Below are positions 23,035-32,479 of a DNA stretch of 64,000 nucleotides, piece after piece. The stretch spans positions 36,378 through 100,377 of the forward strand of contig JABSTR010001245.1 of NCBI GenBank assembly GCA_013339765.2, read 5' to 3'. The translations under genes and the position numbers were made by a program. The first letter of the stretch is position 1. Every line of letters begins with the position of its first letter. The stretch is from Haemaphysalis longicornis (Eukaryota; Arthropoda; Arachnida; Ixodida; Ixodidae). The notes beneath the pieces were generated by a model, which was not told the origin of the DNA, made no database searches, and was given only the letters and a program-made list of their open reading frames with translations.

Positions 23035-24403
23035 TTTTTTTTATAAAAATAAAGGAAGCTAAAACCCGGTGTTGGATGATCTTTCTCCTCCGTCTCTTTC
23101 CTCCGCGGACGAAGGCAACGAGATCGGCGGCAGAAACAGAGGAGTAGGATGAGGACGAGCAAGAGGAGAAAGTACTTCTATTCAGATTTCTGAACGGCCC
23201 AGAGTGTATCCCAGGGGAGTGGTTCCTTCTTCACTAGAGCCCATATGCAGTCCGCGCCGCGCGCCTGTGCTCTGTCCACCATCTGAAGCTGGGTAGGCAG
23301 AGACGGGATGCGCGGCAGCATCTCCCATTGCTCTTGTTGGGTAGTTGCGAGAAAGAGAGGAGGGTGCTCAGGGCTAAATTTGCACACCCCGAATGTGTGG
23401 CGGAGTGTTCGTACATTCTGAGCAAAATTTACAATCACCGTCGTAGCGATTCGGGTGCATTAAGTGAAGACGCGTCGGGTATGGGAAGAAGTTGGATTGC
23501 ATGAGCCGTACGGTAGTTTGTTGTACACTGGAAAGGTCAGGGTAAGGCGAAGGCAGGGTCTGTCTCTTAAGGCGATAATGCTGGGTCATGTGCCCGAACG
23601 TCACAAGCGGGTGACTGCCCTCGTGCAGCTCCATAGCACGGGAGGTAAAAGCACAGGTTTGTTTGTGGGCGTATTCGTTGCCCTCCATGGAAGCGTGTGC
23701 GGGTGTCCAGAGGAGATGAATGAAACCGTTTGGGGAGTGGTACAGGTCGGGACTAAAATTGAGAACGACTCAGCGGGCAATGAAGCGGAAAAAGATAGGT
23801 GTAACATTAAGGGACAAGAAGAGAGCGGAGTGGGTCAGGGAGCAAACTGGTGTTAAAGACATATTAGTAGAAATTAAGAAGAAGAAATGGACGAGGGCAT
23901 GGCATGTAATGCGAAGGCAAGATAACCGCTGGTCATTAAGGGTTACAGAGTGGATACCTAGAGAAGGCAAGCGTTGCAGGGGGTGGCAGAAAGTTAGATG
24001 GGCAGATGAGATCAAAAAGTTTGCGGGGATAAATTGGTCACAGTTGGCACAGGACCGAGGTAATTGGAGAATAATGGGAGAGGCCTTTGCCCTGCAGTGG
24101 GCGCAGATAGGCTGGTGATGATGATGATGACAGGTCGGGACACCCAACCCAACTGGTTTTTTCGGTAAGCTTGTTGGGAATCGGCGAGTACCTGCCGAAC
24201 CCTGGTTGAGTGATAGCCAAGGCGAAGGCTGCCTCTTCTGCTGTCGTCACGTCTTGGGTCTTGAGTGAGGCACACGCAAGGAGATTGGTTCTGGAGGTAG
24301 CCACGATGATGTCGTACTGCTTCCCTCGATGATGGGAGGCGTCTGTTACATAACTGCATGATCGCCACCGAGGGTTGTGTTCACCGCTTGAGCCCGTGCT
24401 TGA
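23035..24403 (-). mobile_element. I-type LINE RNase H and 3' end, minus strand, split by an RTE-like insertion
   Basis: Before the insertion (24360-24142) the minus strand reads YVTDASHHRGKQYDIIVATSRT (first Asp) and DVTTAEEAAFALAI (Glu motif). After it (23741-23375) it reads IHLLWTPAHASMEGNEYAHK (WxPAH and N-E-x-A-H motifs) and a Cys-rich tail. A further piece to about 23178 has DCIWALVKKEPLPWDTLWAV. The WTPAH...GNE.AH signature is shared with the 36-41.8 kb LINE, so they belong to related families. Frames are broken in several places. Confidence 0.8.
23754..24129 (+). mobile_element. 5'-truncated RTE-like LINE insertion with 12-bp target duplication
   Basis: ACAGGTCGGGAC occurs at 23742-23753 and 24130-24141 and brackets 376 bp. 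The insert encodes, on the plus strand, the C-terminus typical of RTE-type ORF2 proteins: RTTQRAMKRKKIGVTLRDKKR, then EWVREQTGVKDI, WTRAWHVMRRQDNRWSLRVTEW, RCRGWQKVRWADEIKKFAGI and DRGNWRIMGEAFALQW. It ends in a (GATGAT)n tail at 24116-24129. Severe 5' truncation, a simple-repeat tail and a clear duplication identify a LINE integration. It splits the RNase H of the minus-strand LINE. Confidence 0.92.
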
Positions 24404-24480
24404 TGATGATGATGTTTGGATTTTTATGGTGCATGGCCGACTGAGGGCCAAGAGCGGTTAGTTTATTTGAGTGACATGAA
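24404..24480 (-). mobile_element. Probable LINE 3' tail fragment with (CAT)n end
   Basis: On the minus strand the segment ends CATAAAAATCC followed by AAACATCATCATCATCA. The GGCCATGCACCATAAAAATCC block next to a trinucleotide tail has the look of a LINE 3' UTR. No coding part or target duplication is visible. Confidence 0.4.
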
Positions 24481-24664
24481 AGTAAAGGCGGAACATTTGA
24501 GTAAAAATAACGAAGTAAACCACCAGCTAACGAAGATCATTCGTGTAACGGAGTGTCTGGGGTGCCGTCTGACGGCACTCTAGCTGATCGTTATAGGCAT
24601 TGCATGAGTGCCGGCATACGACATTCGAATATTTAGCACTAGGCTAGAATCGCCGAAAGAGTCT

Positions 24665-24752
24665 TTCGTTGTAGTGTAGAGGATGCGTCTTAGCTTCGTG
24701 ATCACAAAGTCGGTGGTTCGAGACCGGCTGTTGCCTCGACTGCTTTTTTTTC
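24665..24752 (+). ncRNA. tRNA-like sequence with Pol III box B and T9 terminator
   Basis: A box A-like word GTAGTGTAGAGG lies at about 24671-24682, an exact box B consensus GGTTCGAGACC at 24715-24725, and a T9 run at 24744-24752. The spacing fits a tRNA-derived Pol III unit. The arms do not fold into a good cloverleaf by eye (the T-stem is mismatched), so this is more likely a tRNA-derived SINE head or tRNA pseudogene than a working tRNA. Confidence 0.5.
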
Positions 24753-24829
24753 GTTATTTAATTGCGGTGTCAACGTTTTGCCTTAGGTTAGTTTTGGTGT
24801 TTAGTTAGTTTTGGTTAGTTTTGTTAGTT

Positions 24830-25980
24830 AGTTTTGGTTTTGGCTAGTTAGGTTAGTTTTGGCCATCTCCACACCTGCTACACAGTGGTCTTGGAGACCC
24901 CGTGAGCAGGTAGGAGTGTGTTGCATGCGTGTGGCCCATCCGTAATCGAGCCAGGGTAACTTCATTGTGTCTGTTGAGTGTGTCAGTGGTGTATGGTCCA
25001 AAGAGTGGCTGTATGACGTGTTGTTTGTTGTCTGTCTGTTCATTCGAGTGTGCTTGCCATGTTGTGCGAAGGTGTTGTCTGATGTATGAATTGAGGTCGG
25101 TGTGTCAACTGTAGTTGTAAGTGCAGCAGCGGCAGCCATTCGGTCTGCGCTCTCATTACCTCTAATACCAAAGTGCCCTGGCACCCAGCACACGGCCACT
25201 TCAAGATTTAACGCATATACAGACATAATAGTATTAATGAGAACATTTACCACATGGCTCTTAGACTAATGTGATGGTAATGTACGCACAGCACCTAAAG
25301 AATCAGTATAAATTACGGATTTGGGGATTCGATTTAGAACAATGTGTTGATCTACAAGAAGTATGCCATAGGCCTCTGCCGTAAAGATACTTGTATTTTT
25401 ATTCATAGTTTTAGAGACACTAAAGAAGACACCATTTGCACCACGGGAAACAGTTGTGGCAGTTTTTGAAGCGTCCGTGTAAAATTCAGCACACCTAAAT
25501 TTGTTGTGCAGAGACTAGAAATGTTGCACGATCGCGCTTCTAGGCACTCCGTTTTTCTCGACACTTCTGAAAGGTACATCACATGATATCGGGCGAACCT
25601 GCCCCGGTACTAAAAATTTAGTAACGGAGGTTTTGATGGTGTCTGAAAACATGACATCAATTTGTGACGCTTCTTCTCTTACTCTGAAAGCGAAGGGAGA
25701 AGAGATTAATGGACGATTAGAAAGGAGTTGAGATAAGAATGTATCATAAAAAACTGACCTAAAAATGGTGAGGCATTGATGAGATTTTAAAAGCATAAAG
25801 CAGGTCCGCGTATGCTCGCTGACATTCTAGGTTCCATTTGTTGCAGTCTACATGCAGGCTTTCTACAGGACTAGTCCGGAAGGCACCACACGCCAAGCGG
25901 AGCCCTCGATGAAACATAGGGTTCAGCATTCTGAGGGATTTTTTAGTGGCTGACCCATAGACAACGCTACCATAGTCCAA
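24830..25980 (-). pseudogene. LINE thumb and RNase H remnants
   Basis: The minus strand gives MDYGSVVYGSATKKSLRMLNP near 25920-25980 (post-RT), then FYTDASKTATTVSRGANG near 25430-25490 (first RNase H Asp), IFTAEAYGIL near 25365-25395 (Glu motif), VIYTDSLGAVRTL near 25275-25315 (second Asp motif) and VCWVPGHFGIRGNESADRMA near 25130-25190 (WxPGH and GNE.AD motifs). All four catalytic motifs can be read but a stop at about 25265 and frame changes interrupt them. Confidence 0.82.
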
Positions 25981-26129
25981 TCTTCAACCTATTAGGCTGC
26001 TAAAAATACGTAAAAGGAGTTGTTTGTCTGCACCAACAAAAATGTGCGAGAGAACGTTCAGGATAGTCATTGTTTTTAAGCATTTATGTTTTTGGTGTTT
26101 TATGTGTGGGAATGAATGTGAGCTTTTCG

Positions 26130-27163
26130 TCAAACATTATACCTAAAACTTGTGTTCCTTATCCCAGGAATCGAGACACCAGTGAGTTGAACGTCTGGAT
26201 CCGGGCGAATGCCACGCCTCTTGGAAAACAAAACCCAACTGCACTTTCCTGGATTAAATTTAAAACCATTGCTATCTGTCCAGCCGGCTACCTTGTTAAC
26301 ACCAAGCTGGACATGGCGCTCACAGACAGACAAGTTACAGGATTTAAAGGAGAGTTGAACGTCGTCTACATGGATTGAACAGAAAATCGATTGTGGCTGC
26401 GCCTTCCTAAGATAATTCATTTTCACAATAAAAAGGGTGCCGCTAAAAACACCACCAGCACATAAACCCTAGACAGTGAAGTTCCAACTCCAACGCGAAA
26501 CATTCTTTCAGACAAGTAACTGGCAAGCGTGTTCATCATGTTACCCGACATGCAAAGGACTTCAAATCACTGAGGATAAAATGCCGTCAAGCAGTATCAT
26601 ACGCCTTTTCAAGATCAAAGAATGCTGTCATACAGTACTGCTTATGTAGGTAGGCATCTTTTATGTAGGATTCTAGCGCTACTAGTTCGTCATTTGTAGA
26701 TCGCCCCGTCCTGAAGCGTGCCTGGTAGCTCTCGAGAAGACCATTGTACTCTAAGAAGTACACGAGTCTCCTGTTTATCATCTTCTCGAAGAGCTCACAC
26801 AGGCAGCTCGTCAGGGCAATGGGACGATAACTGGCAAGAGAGGAAGGGTCCCTTCCTTTCTTTAGGAAAGCCACTAGTATGGCCTCCCTTTTAGAACGTG
26901 GAGTGTGCCCCAAAAGCTATATTTTATTGTAACCATGTTTATTGTATTTTATTGTATTGTAAAGGTGTAGGAGTGTTTCAAGAGTGTCTGGGTGTAGGTG
27001 TTGTGTTTATGGTGATTGTAATCTTATCTGCACCTGGAGCTGAAGGTTTACGTGTGATCAGAGCAGCCTTCCGCTCATGAATTGAAAATTTAGAATTGTA
27101 GGAAGTGTGCGACTTGTTCCTATCCCTGACGGACTTCTTTTCGCAAGGCTTTTTGTGTTTCAT
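26130..27163 (-). pseudogene. LINE reverse transcriptase remnants
   Basis: Pieces on the minus strand: FSIHERKAALITRKPSAPGADKIT (26990-27080), FLKKGRDPSSLASYRPIALTSCLCELFEKMINRRL and GLLESYQARFRTGRSTNDEL with FFDLEKAYDT (motif A; 26587-26913), then IHVDDVQLSF with GFKFNPGKCSWVLFSKRR (motif C to D; 26130-26426). The catalytic box reads HVDD instead of Y/F-x-DD. Motif B is lost in the broken stretch between 26430 and 26587. Clearly inactive. Confidence 0.85.
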
Positions 27164-27367
27164 GAAACTGTTCGTGTAGTGTGCTGATTACAAAAGGGGA
27201 ACAGCGCAAACTCAGACAAAACACAAGAAGAAGGTGACAAAACACGAGCGCTGACTCACAACTGAATTTTATTCCTTGGCTTTTCACATATATATCCAAT
27301 AGTCAAGAAACACAAGAAAAGCAGAAAATTTCACCATAGCGGGAGATACCAAACCGCTCGTCACGCT

Positions 27368-27900
27368 TCACCGACGCCATGTGCCAGAAACACTTGCTGT
27401 ACTACTGAGGGACAGATAATTAATATTTTTCTGCGAGAGGGACAAGAAGGGAACACTTACACATTTATCTTTTCTGTGCAATATTTCAGCGGCTTCAATT
27501 ATTTCTCTTCTTGTTTTATCTTTGTGTCCTAAAATGACCTGCGTTTTTTGAAAGATTGGGGCGCAGCCGCGGCAATCCCGACAGTGGACACCTAAGTGGC
27601 CACCAATCGCCGTATGTACGTTATACTTATGTTCTTTTAATCTTTCATTGAGGCAACGTAACGTTTGGCCTATGTACGTTTTCTCCCAAGACAGCGGAAC
27701 AGCATAGACGACGCCTTTAACACATTCAACAAACCGGTTTTCATGCTTTACAGAGCAGGATTGCATTGTTATTTCGGGTTTGTTTACTCTTGAACACATG
27801 GAGGAAAGCTTGTTGGGAGCAGAAAACACAACTTTTACGCTAGCTCTTTTTCCTGTCTTTTTCAAATTGTGCGCTATCCGGTGAATGCAAGGAATAACAG
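27368..27900 (-). pseudogene. PLE linker and GIY-YIG endonuclease domain
   Basis: A 165-codon open frame encodes RASVKVVFSAPNKLSSMCSRV (the conserved linker of PLEs), VVYAVPLSWEKTYIGQT (GIY and YIG strands, about residues 52-68), CLNERLKEHKYNV (Arg helix), a CRDCRGC cluster (about 95-101) and DKTRREIIEAAEI with the metal-binding-type Glu (about 121). In PLEs this nuclease makes the first nick for target-primed reverse transcription. This domain on its own is uninterrupted; inactivity comes from breaks upstream. Part of it is repeated in the second terminal repeat (30000-30250). Confidence 0.88.
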
Positions 27901-28048
27901 TACGTTTATCACGTTTGTTACCTTCTACATCTGCTTCACTGTCTCGTCCCTCTCATTTTAATCTCTGCATTATTGATTCTGCTACCGATGCTAATAGCTG
28001 CTTTGCGTACCCCGCTATCAGAAGCCGATCAACCTGTTTACAAAAGCT

Positions 28049-28800
28049 TTATTGTATCGATTGAAAACAGGACTTGTTCAGGGCATTTTTAAAACACATT
28101 GTTATGATAGACCTTTTCACGAGTTTAGAATGGGATGAGTCAAAAGGAAGAAGCGGTTTGCTGGCTCGTGGTTCGTACGCCCAGCAGATGTGATTTTGCA
28201 AGAAATGAAGCTTAATATCTAAAAACCTGATAGTTCTGCCCACGGGAATTTCAAAAGTTAAAACCAAAGGTTTTAAACATTGACGGAAATGACCTAAAAC
28301 CTGGAACATTAACAATTGCTGACCTGCTTCGTCGGTGTTAAAAACTACTAAAAAGTCGTCGACGTAAGGGAAAATTTTGGTTACTTGTGGAATCTTCATT
28401 TGGTAATGCAACTTGCGGTCAAGGTCACTTAAAATAGGTGCGATGCAGAATGCGATCCAAATTCCGTTAGACTGAATATAAGGCTTATCGTCCCTAGTGC
28501 GAAAGTTGAGGTTAGGTACACCGTCAAAAACTCTAAAAATCCTTGAACTGACATACCTGTGCTATTTTGAAACGCAACGGAACCGTAGTTGTCAGTGCAT
28601 TCCTCAACATAAAGCAACAGTTCACTATGTGGCAAAGAGGAATATAAATCTTTTACATCAAAAGAGCATGACATATAGCTTTTGTCATTACATTTCTTTA
28701 AAGACTCAATGACTTCATCCGATTTCCGCACAAGCAACGCGTCTTCGACTCTTAAGAGGCTCAAATGTTTCTGCAAAACAACACAATGCACTTTTGCCAA
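28049..28800 (-). pseudogene. PLE reverse transcriptase domain, frameshifted
   Basis: Frame one (28800-28429) has SCSFDVKDLYSSLPHSELL, motif A of PLE-type RTs, related to telomerase RT. An intermediate out-of-frame piece near 28430-28500 reads GIWIAFCIAPILSDL (motif B-like). Frame two (28411-28049) has KIFPYVDDFLVVF (motif C, YVDD at about residues 16-19), LVLTFEIPVG and IRFLDIKLHF (motifs D-E). Two or more frameshifts disrupt it. Strand and order agree with the nuclease downstream. Confidence 0.88.
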
Positions 28801-28946
28801 GTACCGTTCTCGGATACAATTACCCTTAGAGGGATATCTACTTTAGGTGTTTTAGCGCTAAAAAACATATCCAGGCTCATAATACTGCTTTTTCCAATGG
28901 ATTTTTCTAGACCATCGAGCTTTCACTTTTTACACCATTTTTTGGC

Positions 28947-29777
28947 CTATGCTCTTACTTTTTTAAGGGAAATATTATCTCGGAATGTGAAAGCTGATAA
29001 AATTGCTTGCTCAGCTTTTTCCTTAAACAGGCTTTTCTTCAACACAATAAAGCCCCCTTCTTTGTCTGAGGGTAGCAAGGATAGCGCATTGGTCCTCAAA
29101 AACGACTCCGTCTGCCTAACTTGTACATCACACTTCTTCGTTCTGCACCTAAAGAGAACGTTCACTCTTTCAGACACGCACCTGTCTGCCTCAGCATCGG
29201 AAGCCAGGCCAGACACTTGCCTCACAAAGCTGAGCAGCTCAGGCGCTGTCTTGTGAGGTTCCACGGCAAATTTTGGTCCCCTAGCCAGAACGCGGTTGAT
29301 GCGGTCCGGAAGAGTCACGTCGCCCAAGGTTCTGACGTTGTTCTTCCTGGCTGTTGGAGCCTTGCGCGCAGAAGCACGCAGTTCCGAAAGAGTCTGCAAC
29401 CACAAACACTCAGCCGTCGAGTCCGCCAGAACGCTGAATTTCCGCCACTTCCTGCTAGGTCGGGGCTGTTCAGATGGTCCGTGAATACGCAGATACAGGC
29501 ACTCTCGGTAGAACCGCGCTTGCCTATTCCACTCGGACTGAAGAATTTCGCAAATTATTGCTCCGTGCTCTTGTGATGGGCAAAAGCCACCATCAAGCAG
29601 CAAGACCTCAGGAGGCAGCCGCTTCGTCCTTAAGTGGAAGGAAATGGTACGTGCGCGGCACACAGCGATGGCGAAGAGAGTGACGAGAAGGCAGAGGTTC
29701 ACTAGAAAACAATTAAACGAGCCCATTGTACAAGAAATAAAGCTTGCAAAGGTTAAGGCTTGGGCGAGGTGGTGCAT
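28947..29777 (-). pseudogene. PLE N-terminal region
   Basis: A 276-codon open frame precedes the RT. Its C-terminal third contains LPDRINRVLARGPKFAVEP, a conserved 'fixed' N-terminal segment of PLE proteins, followed by LSLLPSDKEGGFIVLKKSLF, the usual entry to the RT domain. The N-terminus has a hydrophobic stretch near residues 10-45 and no assigned function. The start codon is uncertain because the frame begins inside the sequence bordering the terminal repeat. Confidence 0.75.
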
Positions 29778-30250
29778 GATTACAAAAGAGGAACAGCGCT
29801 AACTCAGACAAATCACAAGAAGAAGAATGTGACAAACACGAGCGGTGACTTAAAATCGACTTTTATTATTCGGCTTTTCACGTATATATGCCAACAGTCA
29901 AGAAACACAAGAAAAGCAGAAGATTTCATGCTTCACCAACGCCATGTGCCACAGATACTTGCTGTACTAGTGAGGGACAGATAATTAATATGTTTCTGCG
30001 AGAGGCAAAAGGAGGAAACGCTTACACATTTATCTTTTCTGTGCAATATTTCTGCGGCTTCAATTATTTCGCTTGTTATTTTATCTTTGTGTCTTGAAAT
30101 GTCCTGCGTTTTTTGAAAGATTGGGGCGCAGCCGCGGCAATCCCGACAGTTGACCTAAGTTGCCACTAATCGCCGTATGTACATTATAGTTATGTTCTTT
30201 TAATCTTTCATTGTGGCATCGTCGAGTTTGGCCTACGTATGTTTTCCCAC
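29768..30250 (-). repeat. PLE terminal repeat, upstream copy
   Basis: This block repeats 27180-27690 in the same orientation with substitutions and short gaps (for example a ~25-bp stretch near 27330-27360 is missing here). It includes a partial nuclease sequence and therefore is a second, 5'-truncated PLE copy in tandem rather than a true LTR. I found no canonical hammerhead ribozyme core in either copy by eye. Confidence 0.8.
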
Positions 30251-30259
30251 AAGACGTTT

Positions 30260-31020
30260 TCCCACCTCAAGGAAGTAGCCTTTCGTTGCGCAAAAAGAAA
30301 AAGAAGCTGACGTTTGAAAGAAACTCCGTCAAGAAGCTACTGATACAACGAATGCACGCGAAGCTGAACGTCAACGGAAACGACGAACTGAAAACTAATT
30401 GGAACTTCAGTTGACCCCATGGCTGCTTCGCATACTACTCAGGGTTCCCCTACGGGAAGATGGTGTAATTTTTTATATATGTTGCAATTCCACCTTGTTA
30501 AAATAAAAATGTTATAGCCATTACTCGTCTCCGAACTGCGTTCTGACCATTAGCCCTCCAGTGGGAAGAGATAGAGATGCTGGATGGGGGCGCTGCCATA
30601 AGAGTTTGCTCTCCGCCGCCCTAATCGAGAACCCTTCGCACGCCTATGTTGGAATTCACAAGCGTGGGAGAATCACGGTACCCTTTAGCCGAGAAACGAG
30701 CCGCGGCCTGCTAGGGGGACGATGACTGACGTCGACTAGCAATGCGCCTCGGTGATGAACGACATTGCCCACCGAACCGAGCGGTGCCACGAACCTGCCG
30801 GCCGGCAAAGAGTACTGCCGGGAGGTGGAGTTACATGCCGTTTACAGCAGGTTATTGTGAATAAAATGTTTCCATCCGATTAGAACTTCATTTAAATTTA
30901 CTATTAAAATTTGCGGCTCAGCTTTGATATAAAGTGCCAATAATCAAATAAATCCGCACAGAATTCCTTCCTTAATTTTTTTGACGATTCATAAAGGTTA
31001 TGACCGCGAAAGAATGCCCA
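30260..31020. other. Anonymous DNA, no gene seen
   Basis: A 67-codon ORF at 30211-30414 is Lys/Asn-rich, overlaps the PLE repeat edge and has no family resemblance. 30540-30840 is GC-rich with no domain or splice signal I can support. Confidence 0.4.
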
Positions 31021-31021
31021 T

Positions 31022-31410
31022 CAAATCAAATCAAATCAAATAATTTTTTATTTCAAGATAAAACTGGGTGGTAAAAGCAGCATACGCAGCTTGACAGATC
31101 CCAAGAAACCACTACAGAGCTCAGCTCAAGCATAGTCACAAAAAATGCAAGTTTACACTTGAACATAGCAAAATAGAGGTGCAAGAATAAAACAAAGATA
31201 AGGTTTACATGCTTTCTAAAATTCAAAAATTCACAAAAGCACACAAACGGCCAACAACATGAGAATACCATTTCCTGGAGGTCATTAAAAACATAATTCC
31301 GAAAATGTCCATATTATAAATCTCGAAATAAGGAAACAGAAGTAATCTAAAGTAATCATACTGCCAATCTGAAAAAAAAATTTCCCGCCATCTCCACGAA
31401 GTGTATGATG
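31022..31410 (-). mobile_element. Probable LINE 3' UTR with (TTTGA)n tail, minus strand
   Basis: On the minus strand an AATAAAAAATT stretch is followed by four TTTGA repeats (31022-31041 on the plus strand as TCAAA units), a common LINE tail pattern. Upstream sequence to about 31400 has only unassigned frames, as expected for a 3' UTR. No target duplication identified. Confidence 0.5.
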
Positions 31411-31415
31411 ATGAG

Positions 31416-32035
31416 AGGGGCGAAGCTAAAATGCTTATTGGTAAAACCATGAAACATTCTCCCACACATCACATAAAGACTCGACACGCACCATCTGAAT
31501 GAGTGAAGGACATAAGGCGCGTTCGTAGCCATGCTCGCGTCTCGGTTTGTAGCGCAGTGGGAAGAGCGCCACGTACGCGGGCAAGAGAGTCATGGGATCG
31601 AAACCGGGCGCCGCCACGTCGAGACAACCAGTCCTCGCAAGCAAAACTTGTGACTTCCCACCGCTCTGTTGACAATCGTGTCGACGAAGTCGATGTTTGT
31701 GGTGATCATGTACGGCTTGTCGGGACGATGAGAATATGCACGGGTAAGTTTGCAAATTCGATGTGTGATATTTTAGCCACCATGGCTGTCGCCTTCTGCA
31801 GAGCATCTTGTGTCGTGTACCCCCGGTACGTGACTTGAGCTTGAAGATGACGAACGACAACCTCTTCTTCCTCTCCTCCTTGTTGGGTAGCAACGAACGC
31901 GTTGAACGTTTTGACCTCTTCGTCCAATCTTTAGTTGGTCAATCCCTAGGGGCATCATGCCACAATCATCTTTAGCAGCATGTACACGTCGCAACGAGGG
32001 CCGCACAGGGCCCGAGTAAACGGAGCTTCGCCCCT
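31416..32035. mobile_element. ~620-bp short TIR element carrying a tRNA-like segment
   Basis: AGGGGCGAAGCT at 31416-31427 is matched by its exact complement at 32024-32035, giving 12-bp terminal inverted repeats. No coding sequence is recognised inside. A tRNA-like stretch lies at about 31541-31615. It may be a non-autonomous DNA element or a composite SINE-like repeat; the terminal repeats could also be coincidental pieces of a larger repeat. Confidence 0.5.
31541..31615 (+). ncRNA. tRNA-like sequence with box A and box B
   Basis: TAGCGCAGTGG (31550-31560) matches a tRNA box A, with GCGC...GCGC able to form a D-stem, and GGATCGAAACC (31595-31605) is a box B with one change from GGTTCGAAACC. 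No T-run terminator follows closely. Probably the head of a tRNA-derived SINE rather than a tRNA gene. Confidence 0.5.
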
Positions 32036-32039
32036 AAAA

Positions 32040-32465
32040 TACTGTCGCACTTGTTTGTGTGAGAATTTCGCTATGTATTGATATTTGTTAAAAACCGATG
32101 GAAGATTATGGGCCAACATTTGTAGCTTGTAATTGTTACGGAAATAACGTGTTTTCCAGACGCCATGACGTCATGTCTTTATATTTGAACTCTGGTATTT
32201 GAAGCTAGCCAATGACGTTAGGAAATTTCTGTTAATGGGTGAACAAAAATAGTACGTCTATATGAGCCAAAATTCATAAATGTGCACTTTTAAATCGTAT
32301 GATGTCTGTTAAGTATTTTTGTGCGCAGACGTTCAATATTTGCTATCTGCCGAACCATTCTTTGCTGGAGCCGGAAAATGTTTCTTATGTTAGACTTGTT
32401 TATATTGCTGTACACTAAGCAATATTTTTTATTTGTGAGTAAAATAATGTGTAATAAATCTGAAT
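32040..32465. other. Anonymous AT-rich DNA
   Basis: No ORF or motif of note. AATAAA-like words near 32450 may belong to the tail of the adjacent minus-strand CR1-like LINE or be incidental. Confidence 0.4.
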
Positions 32466-32479
32466 CTTAACCTTGACCG

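Larger units (their letters stand above)
24783..27170 (-). mobile_element. Decayed RNase H-bearing LINE with CTAACCAAAA-type 3' tail
   Basis: Minus-strand ORF2 fragments run in order from 27163 down to 24830: a pre-RT piece with APGADKIT, RT palm and YVDD-region pieces, thumb, and RNase H. The 3' end (24783-24862) is an irregular repeat of ACTAACCAAAA-like units, interpreted as the LINE tail. The upstream edge abuts the PLE terminal repeat at about 27180. Frames are split into at least six pieces. Confidence 0.82.
27180..30255 (-). mobile_element. Penelope-like element with direct terminal repeats
   Basis: A nearly complete but decayed PLE on the minus strand. The order along the element strand is N-terminal region (29777-28947), RT (28800-28049), linker and GIY-YIG nuclease (27900-27368). 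Direct repeats flank it: 27180-27690 and 29768-30250 share GATTACAAAAG-GGAACAGCGC, CACAAGAAGAAG, ACACGAGCG, GGGACAGATAATTAATAT, GATTGGGGCGCAGCCGCGGCAATCCC and CTTTAATCTTTCATTG in the same order. The repeat contains the nuclease C-terminus, as in the pseudo-LTRs of partial tandem PLE copies. Confidence 0.9.

Noticed and set aside
24783..24862. TTAGTTTTGG repeats as telomeric sequence
   Set aside because: They sit exactly at the 3' end of a minus-strand LINE and read as its simple-repeat tail.
27180..30255. Hammerhead ribozyme in the PLE terminal repeats
   Set aside because: PLE terminal repeats are known to carry such ribozymes, but I could not find the CUGANGA...GAAA core on either strand by eye. 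A covariance-model search would decide.
31022..31041. TCAAA pentamer run as a CRISPR-like or satellite array
   Set aside because: Only four 5-bp units with no spacers; it fits a LINE 3' tail.
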